A DNA stretch of 64,000 bases from Candidatus Woesearchaeota archaeon (GCA_018668595.1 JABJCP010000038.1:1-64000), one strand, 5' to 3'. Positions 1-9,793 are shown, numbered from the stretch's first letter. A program made the numbers and translations. The notes: a model not told the origin generated them from the letters alone.

Positions 1-15
1 AAAAGAAAAGAAAAA

Positions 16-226
16 ATGCGAAAAAACAAGTTTTTCGCATATAAAGATAATGCGACAACCTCTCGCTACGCTCAAGAACGTCTGCATTATCGAACATGTA
101 AAAATAAAAAATTCCGACTTCATCGAAATTTTTCATTTGTCCCATACAAAGATAATCCCTACTCATAAACTCATCGGCATTATCAAGCATACAAAACCCA
201 ATTTAGCCGACTACGTCGGCGAAATT
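16..226. repeat. Two tandem hairpin units beside tRNA-Val
   Basis: A perfect hairpin (16-40, arms ATGCGAAAAA / TTTTTCGCAT) is followed by two diverged units, about 40-135 and 146-226. Each unit has a first stem GATAAT...ATTATC with a loop of about 20-30 nt, then a spacer resembling CATACAAAA, then a second stem with AATT arms around CCGAC/GTCGG or CGA/TCG. The units share stem sequences and layout but differ in loops, which suggests duplication of a structured element. No credible ORF overlaps it. It lies just 3' of tRNA-Val, so it may be part of the tRNA transcript, a terminator array, or the edge of an element beyond the window. Confidence 0.45.
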
Positions 227-237
227 GTCTTGTTGTA

Positions 238-351
238 TGGGCCTGCCCGGACTCGAACCGGGGATCAATGCCTTTCAAAACAAAGCAAAAAGAGCAAAAC
301 CCTTCTTACAAGTTTGTAAGGGCACTGTCATAGCCACTAGACCACAGGCCC
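238..351 (-). tRNA. tRNA-Val(UAC) with intron
   Basis: The acceptor stem GGGCCTG pairs with CAGGCCC plus discriminator A, and the T arm GGTTCGAGTCC is normal. The anticodon stem GTGCC/GGCAT closes a loop reading CU-UAC-A, then a 41-nt intron (about 274-314) at the canonical 37/38 site. The CCA end is not encoded. It decodes GUA, and by wobble other Val codons. It is the promoter-distal member of a minus-strand tRNA cluster with tRNA-Glu and tRNA-Ile. Confidence 0.93.
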
Positions 352-362
352 AAAAAAAATAA

Positions 363-478
363 TGCCCCGTCCGGGAAATTCATAAAAGCAATTTTCTCGA
401 CGGAAAACTGCTTTAAATTTGAACCCGAGTCCCAGCCTCGAAAGGGCTGGATGATTGGCCGGACTACACCAACGGGGC
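363..478 (-). tRNA. tRNA-Glu(UUC) with T-loop intron
   Basis: The acceptor stem GCCCCGT/ACGGGGC, D arm and anticodon arm CAGCC-CUUUCGA-GGCUG are intact and give anticodon UUC. The T arm is interrupted: T-loop UUCAAA is followed by about 41 extra nt (377-417) and then U and the 3' stem CCCGG. The insert folds into a long hairpin (arms AAAGCA-TTTTC / GAAAA-TTGCTTT) and UUCA near the 5' junction can pair with UGAA near the 3' junction, as expected for a bulge-helix-bulge substrate. There is no anticodon intron. T-loop introns are known mainly in Thermoproteales and are rare elsewhere. Confidence 0.92.
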
Positions 479-532
479 ATTTTAACACAAAGGGAAAACC
501 TCTGGTTAAAAAAGGTTGTGTTTTTGAAAATA

Positions 533-680
533 TGAGCCTGCGGGGAAATTCAGCGAAAAGCAAATCTGAAAACGACTTGCCAAACGATTTTGAACCCCGG
601 ACCACTGCTTCACTTCGAAGCGTTTGTATGAATCGCGCCCATATAAGAGCAGCGCTCCAACCAGACTAAGCTACAGGCTC
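533..680 (-). tRNA. tRNA-Ile(UAU) with two introns
   Basis: The acceptor stem GAGCCTG/CAGGCTC and D arm are good. The anticodon stem CUGCU/AGCAG closes CU-UAU-A followed by a 31-nt intron (611-641) at 37/38, giving anticodon UAU. A second intron of about 42 nt (547-588) sits in the T loop after UUCAAA, at the same place and with the same 3' end (UGAAUU) as in the neighbouring tRNA-Glu. Most archaea read AUA with a CAU tRNA modified to agmatidine; a UAU isoacceptor is unusual. The anticodon call depends on the intron being at 37/38. Confidence 0.87.
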
Positions 681-720
681 AAATGCCGTCTGATAATAAA
701 ATATCTCACTTTGAGATAAT

Positions 721-842
721 GAAAAAAATCGAGTTACTCTGCGCAATAAAGTGCACAGCATCTTAAACACTCGATTTTCTGCATTTCAAATTTAAGATCA
801 TCTACCACCTAAATGGATCGATATTCACAAAATAAATTTGAA
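721..842. mobile_element. Structured repeat element, copy 1
   Basis: This 122-bp intergenic element is homologous to 26670-26849. The first 75 bases form a head hairpin: outer stem AAAATCGAGT/ACTCGATTTT around an inner hairpin CTGCGCA/TGCACAG. The outer-stem T-A pair here is C-G in copy 2, a compensatory change. A tail (about 824-842) matches the tail of copy 2, and ATTTCAAATTTA (783-794) is the reverse complement of bases 833-844. The element is bounded by ATAAT at 716-720 and 843-847, as for a 5-bp target duplication. It encodes no protein. It lies between tRNA-Ile and tRNA-Gly. Confidence 0.6.
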
Positions 843-865
843 ATAATGATATTCACCAAATAATA

Positions 866-959
866 TGCAGCAGCCGGGACTTGAACCCGGATCACCACCG
901 TTCTGTCCTTTCAAAGAAAGGTTGGCAGGGTGATATCCTAGCCATTAGACTACTGCTGC
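866..959 (-). tRNA. tRNA-Gly(GCC) with intron
   Basis: Acceptor stem GCAGCAG/CTGCTGC with discriminator A, D arm, and T arm CGGGTTCAAGTCCCG are all present. The anticodon stem UCACC/GGUGG closes CU-GCC-A, followed by a short 22-nt intron (901-922) at 37/38 containing a CCTTTC/GAAAGG hairpin. It decodes GGC and GGU. No CCA is encoded. It is transcribed towards the tRNA-Ile gene, with structured repeat copy 1 between them. Confidence 0.93.
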
Positions 960-1122
960 CTTTAGTTTCAAAAGAAAATTTTAAACTATCTTAAAAAGCT
1001 TTCTATATTTTAACAAAATCATGCACAAACCTCTAAATTTATAAATAAGCGATAAATCCTTTAGAGAAACAAAAACCAATATGAGGTCAATTAACCTGCA
1101 CAGAACAGGTGAAGCAAGCAAG

Positions 1123-1227
1123 ATGAAAAGAAGTTCACGTCGGTGGAAAAAAAAAGGACAAATGCGTTGGAAGTGGCAACGTAAAAGAATGAAAAAGGAA
1201 AAACGTAAGAGAGCTAAGTCGAGATAA
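1123..1227 (+). CDS. rpl41e: Ribosomal protein eL41
   Basis: This is a 34-residue protein made almost wholly of Lys and Arg with a few Trp (MKRSSRRWKKKG, then MRWKWQRKRMKK), the length and composition of eL41, a single-helix protein of the large subunit. A Shine-Dalgarno GGTGA lies about 10 nt before the ATG and favours this start over the ATG at 1081 in the same frame. It is too short for most gene callers. It lies between the tRNA cluster and a Dus gene. The family call rests on composition and size, so it is good but not certain. Confidence 0.75.
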   Translation: MKRSSRRWKKKGQMRWKWQRKRMKKEKRKRAKSR

Positions 1228-1351
1228 ACCAACTAAAGCTCACTAAACTTTTGAATTCTTCTGTTTAGAAGTTATTTTTTTCAAAAAAATAGTTATTTGA
1301 AGTTATCTTTTCTAAAGATTAAAAAATAAGTAGATTATTCTATATAAAAAT

Positions 1352-2293
1352 ATGAGCTTAACAAAAATAGGCAATGTTAAAATTGAAACACCATTAGCAT
1401 TAGCCCCATTATTAGGTGTTAACTGCACAACATTCAGATTACTCTGTAAAAAAAAAGGAGCAGGATTAATTTATTCAGGAATGTTTGACAGCGATGAAAT
1501 AATAAGAAAAAATAAATGTGAAAAATTCTTGGCAGAAGAATCTCCGCTAGCAATACAAATTGTTGGAAATAATAAAGAAAAATTAGAACAAGCAACTCAA
1601 ATCGTCGACGAGTATGCAAATATAATTGATATAAATCTGAGTTGTCCTATGAAAGAAATACTTGCAAAAAAATCAGGAGCATTCTTTTTGAAACATCCTG
1701 AACAACTAAAAAAAATAATAAAACCTGTAATGAACAATACAAACAAACCAATAACTGCAAAAATAAGAACTGGCTGGGACTCACAAAACATAAACTGCGT
1801 CGAGGTTTGTAAACAATTAGAAGATTATGGAATAAGCGCAGTTGCAATACATGGAAGAACAACTAAACAAAGATATAGTGGAAAAGCAGATTGGGAAATT
1901 ATAAAACAAGTAAAAGAAAAAACAAACTTGACAATAATAGGAAATGGAGACATAACAAAACCAGGACAAGCAAAATACTATTTAGAAAGAAACTATTGCG
2001 ATATTGTAATGATTGGACGAGGAGCAATGGGAAATCCAGACATATTCCGACGGTGTAAACATTTGTTAGAAACTGGAACTAATACACTTGAATTAACAGA
2101 ACAAGAAAAGAAACTCGAATTAATAGATTTCTTAAAATTATATGAGCAAACTGAAGACAAGATGAGAATTGGAGAAATCAAAGATCACATAAATTGGTTT
2201 TTAAAATCAAATAGAAATAAAATAAATATATTAAATAAAATAAAAAATATGATTGAAATTGAACAAATAATAGATGTAATAGCTAACAATTAG
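1352..2293 (+). CDS. tRNA-dihydrouridine synthase (Dus), copy 1
   Basis: This 313-residue TIM-barrel flavoenzyme reduces uridine to dihydrouridine in tRNA D-loops using FMN and NADPH. Family signs are the N-terminal LALAPLLGV segment, the INLSCPM motif with the active-site Cys, KIRTGWD, the AIHGRTTKQRYSG motif, GNGDI and MIGRGAMGNP near the C-terminus. Length is normal. An A/T box at 1318-1328 is placed for a leaderless transcript starting close to the ATG. A second, more conserved Dus lies at 16989. The two differ in the N-terminal active-site region and may modify different positions. Confidence 0.9.
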   Translation: MSLTKIGNVKIETPLALAPLLGVNCTTFRLLCKKKGAGLIYSGMFDSDEIIRKNKCEKFLAEESPLAIQIVGNNKEKLEQATQIVDEYANIIDINLSCPMKEILAKKSGAFFLKHPEQLKKIIKPVMNNTNKPITAKIRTGWDSQNINCVEVCKQLEDYGISAVAIHGRTTKQRYSGKADWEIIKQVKEKTNLTIIGNGDITKPGQAKYYLERNYCDIVMIGRGAMGNPDIFRRCKHLLETGTNTLELTEQEKKLELIDFLKLYEQTEDKMRIGEIKDHINWFLKSNRNKINILNKIKNMIEIEQIIDVIANN

Positions 2294-2372
2294 CAAATAT
2301 TCAATAACTTAAATAATGTCTAACCTAAATATAAATTAAATAATCTAAAAAAATATGAAAACAAGCACTAGC

Positions 2373-2387
2373 AAAACATTTATAAAG
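2373..2387 (+). promoter_or_regulatory. rRNA operon promoter (BRE/TATA)
   Basis: AAAAC followed by TTTATAAAG (2379-2387) is a strong archaeal BRE plus TATA box about 260 bp upstream of mature 16S. Transcription should start near 2410. The rest of 2294-2643 is the rRNA leader, with a GTACAA/TTGTAC hairpin (2519-2534) and the 5' half of the 16S processing stem. The ORF in this leader (2439-2654) is not credible. Confidence 0.7.
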
Positions 2388-2480
2388 CACCCTTTTTTCT
2401 ACAAATCTACTCGAAATAACTAATCACCTCCTAAGTTCTTGGTTTTACCAAGTAAAGAGACAAATGAATGCTTAACCTTT

Positions 2481-2510
2481 AGAGTTAAGTACGAGAGAGA
2501 GAGTATAAGT
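2481..2510 (+). other. 16S processing stem, 5' strand
   Basis: The stretch with GTTAAGTA then GAGAGAGAGTAT is complementary, with a few mismatches, to 4278-4300 (ATACTCTCTC, then TACTTTAAC) just after 16S. Together they would close the pre-16S loop, where archaea place the bulge-helix-bulge cut by the splicing endonuclease. The pairing is seen in the sequence; the exact cut sites are not determined. Confidence 0.65.
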
Positions 2511-2643
2511 CTGAATAAGTACAAAACCTTGTACAATTCCAAAATAAAGCCTAAACAATCTAGCAATAGAGCGTTTAGAATGCGACCCAATACTACAATA
2601 CCAATAATAGAACAGGATTCTAGATTAAAATTTAATAGTACGA

Positions 2644-4220
<1,577 letters not shown>

Positions 4221-4320
4221 TTTTTTTATTTTAAAATATGATATCAAAATATTTTAAAACCACAAATACTTACTAAGATACTCTCTCTTTCTACTTTAAC
4301 TTTTTATCAATTTTATTCAC

Positions 4321-4428
4321 GGGCTTGTAGCTCAACCTGGTAGAGCATCGCCCTTGCAAGGTTTGCTAGGGTCCTGGTCCTAATCACAAGATAGGCGGGG
4401 GCTGCGGGTTCAAATCCCGCCGAGTCCA
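4321..4428 (+). tRNA. tRNA-Ala(UGC) with intron
   Basis: Acceptor GGGCTTG/CGAGTCC plus A, D arm GCTCAACCTGGTAGAGC and T arm GCGGGTTCAAATCCCGC are intact. The stem UCGCC/GGCGG closes CU-UGC-A followed by a 34-nt intron (4359-4392) at 37/38. It is the usual archaeal tRNA-Ala in the 16S-23S spacer and is co-transcribed with the rRNAs. Confidence 0.95.
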
Positions 4429-4534
4429 TATTTTTACAACATTATACTCACTTTTATTTCATACAAAAAAAATTATTCGATAACAAAAGCTATCGAATGA
4501 TGGACGAGATATGACTGGATTTCATATTTATGAT

Positions 4535-4550
4535 ACCACGCATAGAAAAA
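4535..4550 (+). other. 23S processing stem, 5' strand
   Basis: ACCACGCATAGAAAAA is the exact reverse complement of 7493-7508 (TTTTTCTATGCGTGGT) beyond the 23S 3' end. It forms the pre-23S closing stem where the precursor is cut. This supports the 23S boundaries given here. Confidence 0.8.
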
Positions 4551-4555
4551 CCATA

Positions 4556-7480
4556 CACTTTAGACGCTATTAGGTGGATGACTTGGCTCGAAATGCCGAT
4601 GAAGGGCGTGACAAGCTACGAAATGCTCTGGGTAGTAGCATGTATACTATGAACCAGAGATCCCTTAATTGGACTTCCTATTATAATCCGAAAGGATAGG
4701 GAACGCAGGGAATTGAAACATCTTAGTACCTGCAGGAAAAGAAATCAATTGAGATGCTGTTATTAGAAGCGATCGAAAACAGCAAAGAGCAAACTGAATC
4801 TTGCGCAGTAATGTGTAAGAGATGTGGGGTTGCAAGACTTCTTTTTATTCCTGCTAATTAGTGTGAAAATACCTGGAATGGTATGCCTTAGAGGGTGATA
4901 GCCCCGTAACAGGACATTAGTAGGAAGTAGAAGTATCTTGAGTATTGTCTATTGGATATTAGGCAAGAAATTGGGAGGCATCAACTTCCAACTCTAAATA
5001 CGTTTCGAGTCCGATAGTGCACCAGTACTGTGAAGGAAAGTTGAAAAGAACCCTTAGCAGGGAGTTAAAAGACTCTGAAACCTAATAGCTACGGTGGGAT
5101 AGGGCACTAAGGTGTTCTATCGTACGTTTAGAATAACGTGCCAGGGAGTGTATTTGAGTGGCGAGGGTAACAAAAAGGTACCCGTAGGGAAACCAATAAA
5201 TCCGCAGGCAACGAGGGATTGGGTGTGAAAGCGCCTTGAGTCACTTAAATACGACCCGAAGCCAGGTGATCTAACCCTGAGTAAGGTGAAGCAGCTGTAA
5301 CAGGTTGTGGAGGCCTGAAGAGGTGCTACGTACAAGTGTTCTTATAACTTGGGGTTAGGGGTGAAAAGCCAATCGAACCTGGTGATAGCTGGTTCCTACT
5401 GAAGTTGGCCGTAGTCAAGTCCTGAACGAGATTGCTAAGACGGTAGAGCTACGGATAGAAGATTTAGGGGGAGAAATCCCTCGGTTTTCTGTCCAACTCC
5501 GAATGTCTTCGCATTGTAGACTTCAGGAAACGGCGGCTCGTCGTAAGGGTGAGTCGCGAGAGGGGAACAACCCAGACTAAAGTTAAGGTCCCAAAATACT
5601 AACTAAGTGTGAACGGGTGAAGGGTGTCTACGTTCAAAGACAGCGAGGAGGTTGGCTTAGAAGCAGCCATCCTATAATAAGTGCGTAACAGCTTACTTGT
5701 CAAGAATGTAGGCCCCGAAGATGGACGGGACTAAGTTAGTTACCGATACTTTAGGCATCCGAAAGGATTGCGGTAAGTAGGCGTTCTGTATGGGCAAAAG
5801 CTCCTTTGCAAGAAGGTGTGAACCGTATAGAAATGAGAATCCTGGCGAAAGTAAGATCAAAGTAGTGTGAGATTCACTATCACCGAAAGGGTAAGGGTTC
5901 CTTGACAATGTAGTTCAGTCAAGGGTAAGTTAATCCTAACCGTACTCATAATTGACGTACGGGAAAGGGAAAAAGGTTAATATTCCTTTACTTTTTAGGT
6001 ACGTGTGGTAACACAAGTTCTACTACTGACATTTTTGGATAGACCAACACATCTCGTCTGGTGTGTTAACTAAGACAAGTCAAGGGAGAATCGTAATGAT
6101 GAGAACTTGACTAAACTTAGGAATAGCGGGTTTTTGATTCGTTTGGTTGATTCCTGGAATCCGTGAAAAAGAAGTAGAAAAGAATCCTAAAAATTTATAC
6201 CCAGAACCGGCACAGGTACCCAAGGTGAGAAGCCTAAGGTGTCAGGGTTTAACGTAGTTGAGGGAATTCGGCAAATTAGCCCCGTATCTTCGGTATAAGG
6301 GGTCCCTATGTTTGTATTCGCATGAATGCGATCATAGGGCGCAGTGACAAAGATGGTCCGACTGTTTAACAAAAACTTAACCTCCTGCTAGTCCGTAAGG
6401 ATGCGTACAGGAGGTGACGTCTGCCCAGTGCCTGTACTTGAAACTCGGGTTCAACCGAGCTAAGAGCAGGTAAACGGCGGGGGTAACTATAACTCTCTTA
6501 AGGTAGCGAAATGCCTTGCCGTTTGAATGACGGCCTGCATGAATGGCGTAACGAGATCATCACTGTCCCCAACTACAAGCCCCTGAACACTCTTTTCTGG
6601 TGCAAAGGCCAGAGATTTCCAGTGGGAAGCGAAGACCCCGTGAAACTTTACTGTAGCTTGTTGTTGCGGCGTGAATTTTGTTGTATAGTGTAAGTGGGAG
6701 TCGTTATGTTGCGATCGCCAGATCGTAAATAGACGCCGTTGTAACACCACTCTTCAAAATTTGCGTTGCTTACTCTAATAGAGGACATCGGCAAGTGGAC
6801 AGTTTGGCTGGGGTGGCACGCCGTCGAAATTGTATCGATGGCGCCCAATGGTTGGCTCAGGTGGGTCAGAAATCCACCTTAGAGTGCAAGAGCAAAAGTC
6901 AGCCTGATTGGATTTGGCACATAAACAAATCCAAAAACGAAAGTTTGGTCTAGCGAACTTCCATTCCTCCTTGATGGGGGTTGGAAATGACTGAAAAGTT
7001 ACTCCGGGGATAACAGAGTTGTCGCGCCCGAGAGTTCATAATTGGTGCTTGTAAACAATAATAATTACAAACATCAAATGAATTAATCGACGGCGCGGCT
7101 TGCTACATCGATGTCGGCTCTTCCTATCCTGGTTGTGCAGAAGCAGCCAAGGGTGGGGGTGTTCACCCATTAAAAGGGATCGTGAGCTGGGTTCAGAACG
7201 CTGTGAGGCAGTTTGTTTGATATCTACTGGAAATGTTGAATGTCTGAGTGGAAGGATTCTCTAGTACGAGAGGAACGAGAGTTCGAGGCCTCTGGTCTAC
7301 CGGTTATCTGACAAGGTATCGCCGGGCAGCTACGCCTTAAGGGATAAATGCTGAAAGCATCTAAGCATGAAGCCTGCCGCAAAAAGAGACATTCTCAAAC
7401 TCGAGTAAAAGACTCGTTTGATGGGACTGGTGTGTACGTATCGAGCTTCGGCGAGATATTCAGCATGCAGTTTCCAACCG
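4556..7480 (+). rRNA. rrl: 23S rRNA, interrupted by a small intron
   Basis: Conserved blocks are present in order: GGTGGATGACTTGG near the start, TAACTATAACTCTCTTAAGGTAGC, GACCCCGTGAAACTTTACTGTAGCTTG, GGGGATAACAGAGTTG, TCGATGTCGGCTCTTCCTATCC, the sarcin-ricin loop CTAGTACGAGAGGA, and CATCTAAGCATGAAGCC near the 3' end. A 46-nt insert sits near E. coli position 2478. The ends are estimated from conservation and from the flanking perfect stem. No 5S rRNA follows. Confidence 0.96.
7041..7086 (+). other. 23S rRNA intron (E. coli ~2478)
   Basis: The conserved GAGAGTTCATATCGACGG is split after GAGAGTTCATA by about 46 nt before TCGACGG. The junction region folds as TTCAT/ATGAA, TTGGTG/CATCAA and TTGTAA/TTACAA, a near-continuous hairpin typical of a minimal bulge-helix-bulge intron. 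It has no ORF. It lies in domain V, close to the peptidyl transferase centre. The exact junction may shift by one or two bases. Confidence 0.85.
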
Positions 7481-7492
7481 TTTGTTTGTATT

Positions 7493-7790
7493 TTTTTCTA
7501 TGCGTGGTTTCTTTTTTTTTCTAAAAGATTCTACAACAATAAAAAATTGAATATAGCTTTAGCTAGATTTATTTTTTAAACTAAAACATAAAAATAGATT
7601 GTAGCGTTAGCTTTATTTTTTTTAATTCATTTAATCCTAAAATTATGGTTTTTCATTGAAAATATTTTGTTAAAATTGAAAAAATTTCTATTTATTTATT
7701 AAGAACTTGAAAAAGTGTCTGGAGAAATTGAAAAACCCTCCAACCTAATTGAATATTTTTCTGAAATTTCCACTGAAAGTTTATAAATCT
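7493..7790 (+). promoter_or_regulatory. 23S 3' stem, T-tracts and operon promoter
   Basis: The gene-free stretch 7509-7915 holds the 3' arm of the 23S processing stem (7493-7508), then T-tracts (7510-7520 and 7612-7622) that would stop transcription in archaea. A TATA box TTTATAAAT follows at 7780-7788. Transcription should start near 7810, leaving a leader of about 100 nt before the first gene of the E1/JAMM operon. I see no further gene in it. Confidence 0.55.
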
Positions 7791-7915
7791 GTCAGCCTAT
7801 TAAGATTTTGTTGAATCGAAACAATGAAACAACAATTGACACAATATTTGGTTTGATTAATTTAAATCTGATTAAAAAATAATTAAAAAAAGTAATAATT
7901 AGGTGATATTAAAAA

Positions 7916-8209
7916 ATGGGTGTTGTACGAAAAGTAGCGATAGCTTTATTCCTCGCAGGATTAGGAGTAGGATATTTTATGGGTTATTATGTTAATACAG
8001 ATAGACGTTATAAAATTTCTAAACAATATAGTGTTCCTTATTTAATTGATAAACAAGAGCAAACTAAAGTTGTAATAGATGATTTTACTTTTTTAGACGC
8101 GGAAAAAATAAATTATGATGGTTATGGTGAACGCATTTTCCGAGGAGGAATTAATAAAATTAAGCGCGAGGTAGGAGATTCGATTGATTCTCTTGTGAAT
8201 CATGAATAA
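7916..8209 (+). CDS. Small membrane-anchored protein, operon gene 1
   Basis: This is a 97-residue protein not recognised as a known family. After a basic start (MGVVRK) there is one hydrophobic helix at about 6-28 with small-residue spacing (GLGVGYFMGYY), then a polar domain with predicted short strands. A Shine-Dalgarno AGGTGA precedes the ATG by about 9 nt. Its stop overlaps the start of the next gene by 8 bp, so the two are probably translationally coupled. As first gene of the E1/E2/JAMM-like operon it could tether the system to the membrane; this is inference. Confidence 0.75.
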   Translation: MGVVRKVAIALFLAGLGVGYFMGYYVNTDRRYKISKQYSVPYLIDKQEQTKVVIDDFTFLDAEKINYDGYGERIFRGGINKIKREVGDSIDSLVNHE

Positions 8210-9263
8210 ACAAAAAAAAGAGTGTGCTAAAAGAGAATTTAATTTTCTTGGAGAACAAAATTATCTTATTGATGATGTAGTTAATAAAGATAAAGACTTG
8301 TTTAATGTTGTTGATTTGAATTCTGATCTAAGTCAGATGAACTATTCTTCATCTTGTGCTTATGAAGACTATGCCCTTATGTATGAACCTGCTGGAACTT
8401 GTCGACGAAAAGGCAGAACTTTTTTTGTTGATTCTAATGATAGTACTTGTTTGTTAGAAGGAATACTATTGCGCGCTAATTATAAACCATTTACTAAAAA
8501 TGAATTTTATTCTGCAATTGAGTTGAATAAATATGTTGATCAATTGGAAAGTTGGCAAAAAAGAATAACTTGTAAATTAACTAACGAAAATAATAAGATA
8601 GTATTTTTTGAAGATTTAACAAATTATCTTAAACATCTATTTTTTGAAAAAACAGATTCTTTTTTCGGACAATCTTATACTCTGCCTGATAAAATTCAAA
8701 AACAACTCGATTTAGTTGTTGGACTAAATTTAATAAATTCTTACTTGATTTACAATTTGAAAAATGAAAGAAAACAAGTAGAGATTTATCGTCGAGTGAA
8801 TACAGGAGAACTATTTGAAAAAAATAATTCTGCTAGACAAAAACACATACAAGATTGTTATAATTATTGCAAACTAGATAAGAAATGTAAACAGAATAAA
8901 AAAAGAAGTATAGGATCTGGAAGTTCAAATTTGAATGATATTTTATTTAAATATGATGCGCTTCTTTGGAAAACATCAAATATTTTTAAAAATGTGTTAG
9001 AGCTAGGCGTTGATATAGAGAATAGACTCCATGAAGAAAAAATAATGTATGAAACTGGAAATGTCGAATTTTCTAATTTTGAAAACATAGATTTGTTGGA
9101 TAAACATATTGTTTATCAAATAAAACTTATGAAATCAACATCTAATGGTCTAGTTAAGTTGAGACCTTTCTATATCGACGAGAATTTTAAGCAACAAGTG
9201 ATTAATTATGGAACTGAAAATTCGATCAAAGTACTAAATATGGTTTGTACAAAAAACAAATAA
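8202..9263 (+). CDS. Uncharacterised 353-aa protein, operon gene 2
   Basis: I do not recognise this protein. It has no signal peptide or membrane helix, is charged and rich in Lys and Asn, and has about ten Cys, several clustered near 219-229 (CYNYC, then C six residues later). The middle and C-terminal parts look mainly helical. It overlaps gene 1 by 8 bp and is followed by an A-rich spacer before gene 3. Its fixed place in an operon with E1-like and JAMM genes makes a substrate, adaptor or ligase-like role possible, but no E3 motif (RING or HECT) is visible. Confidence 0.7.
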   Translation: MNKQKKECAKREFNFLGEQNYLIDDVVNKDKDLFNVVDLNSDLSQMNYSSSCAYEDYALMYEPAGTCRRKGRTFFVDSNDSTCLLEGILLRANYKPFTKNEFYSAIELNKYVDQLESWQKRITCKLTNENNKIVFFEDLTNYLKHLFFEKTDSFFGQSYTLPDKIQKQLDLVVGLNLINSYLIYNLKNERKQVEIYRRVNTGELFEKNNSARQKHIQDCYNYCKLDKKCKQNKKRSIGSGSSNLNDILFKYDALLWKTSNIFKNVLELGVDIENRLHEEKIMYETGNVEFSNFENIDLLDKHIVYQIKLMKSTSNGLVKLRPFYIDENFKQQVINYGTENSIKVLNMVCTKNK

Positions 9264-9335
9264 AAAAAATAAACAAAAAAAATAAACAAACAAAAAAAAT
9301 AAACAAACAAAAAAAAGCGAACAAAAAAATAATAA
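9264..9335 (+). repeat. A-rich AAATAAACAAAC tandem repeat
   Basis: Low-complexity units of AAAAAAAATAAACAAAC type fill the spacer between operon genes 2 and 3. The open frame through it (from 9245) is an artefact of the repeat. A good ribosome binding site GAGGTG appears only at 9340, just before the ATG at 9353. A repeat like this can vary in length by slippage. Confidence 0.7.
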
Positions 9336-9352
9336 ACCCGAGGTGGAACAAA

Positions 9353-9790
9353 ATGACTAAAACATTATATGGAAATTTAACAACCAAAACCGCACTAGAT
9401 ATGGGAGGTGATGGTGATGAAAATAAGATTGTAAAAGAAATTCCCTATGAACACCAAGAGATAATAAGAAATGCAGATTTTAGAAAATTTTTGCACTATA
9501 TGACTGAAATGGACGATTCTACATATTTAGAAGATGAATTTGATATTAAAAATGAAATATCAGGTTATCTAAATCAGATGAATACAAATCAAGATGTCAA
9601 ACTTAGAGTTCAAGCACTTGACGAGGGAGAAGCAATACCAGGAATAAATACAGATCAAGTATATTTGAATACAGAAGATCCAATTGAACCATACATTAGA
9701 GAACTTATTTTGGGAGAAGGAGAAGATAAAAAAGCTGTCGACTGTATTGACGTGGTTATAAAACAATGGTCGAAAGTAGGAACTAAATAA
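9353..9790 (+). CDS. Candidate ubiquitin-like protein, operon gene 3
   Basis: This is a 145-residue acidic protein. The start is set by GAGGTG seven bases upstream; the longer frame from 9245 only adds repeat-encoded Lys/Asn. After a polar N-terminal half, residues about 80-140 read as strand-turn-strand (VKLRVQALDEGEAIPGI), then a helix (IEPYIRELIL), then strands (AVDCIDVVIKQW), compatible with a beta-grasp. It ends in SKVGTK, close to the VGTKG tail I recall for PRTRC-system protein C, a ubiquitin-like family. Position directly before E2-like, E1 and JAMM genes agrees. There is no terminal GlyGly. The assignment is a hypothesis. Confidence 0.45.
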   Translation: MTKTLYGNLTTKTALDMGGDGDENKIVKEIPYEHQEIIRNADFRKFLHYMTEMDDSTYLEDEFDIKNEISGYLNQMNTNQDVKLRVQALDEGEAIPGINTDQVYLNTEDPIEPYIRELILGEGEDKKAVDCIDVVIKQWSKVGTK

Positions 9791-9793
9791 GTT

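Noticed and set aside
306..669. ORFs of 99 and 72 aa over the tRNA cluster
   Set aside because: They run through tRNA-Glu, tRNA-Ile and their introns; no protein motif and no ribosome site.
721..842. Box H/ACA or C/D guide RNA
   Set aside because: The hairpin lacks a clear ACA at the right distance and there are no paired C and D boxes; flanking repeats and the insertion in relE favour an inserted element.
9264..9335. CRISPR-like repeat
   Set aside because: Units are very short, A-rich and have no unique spacers; simple low-complexity repeat.
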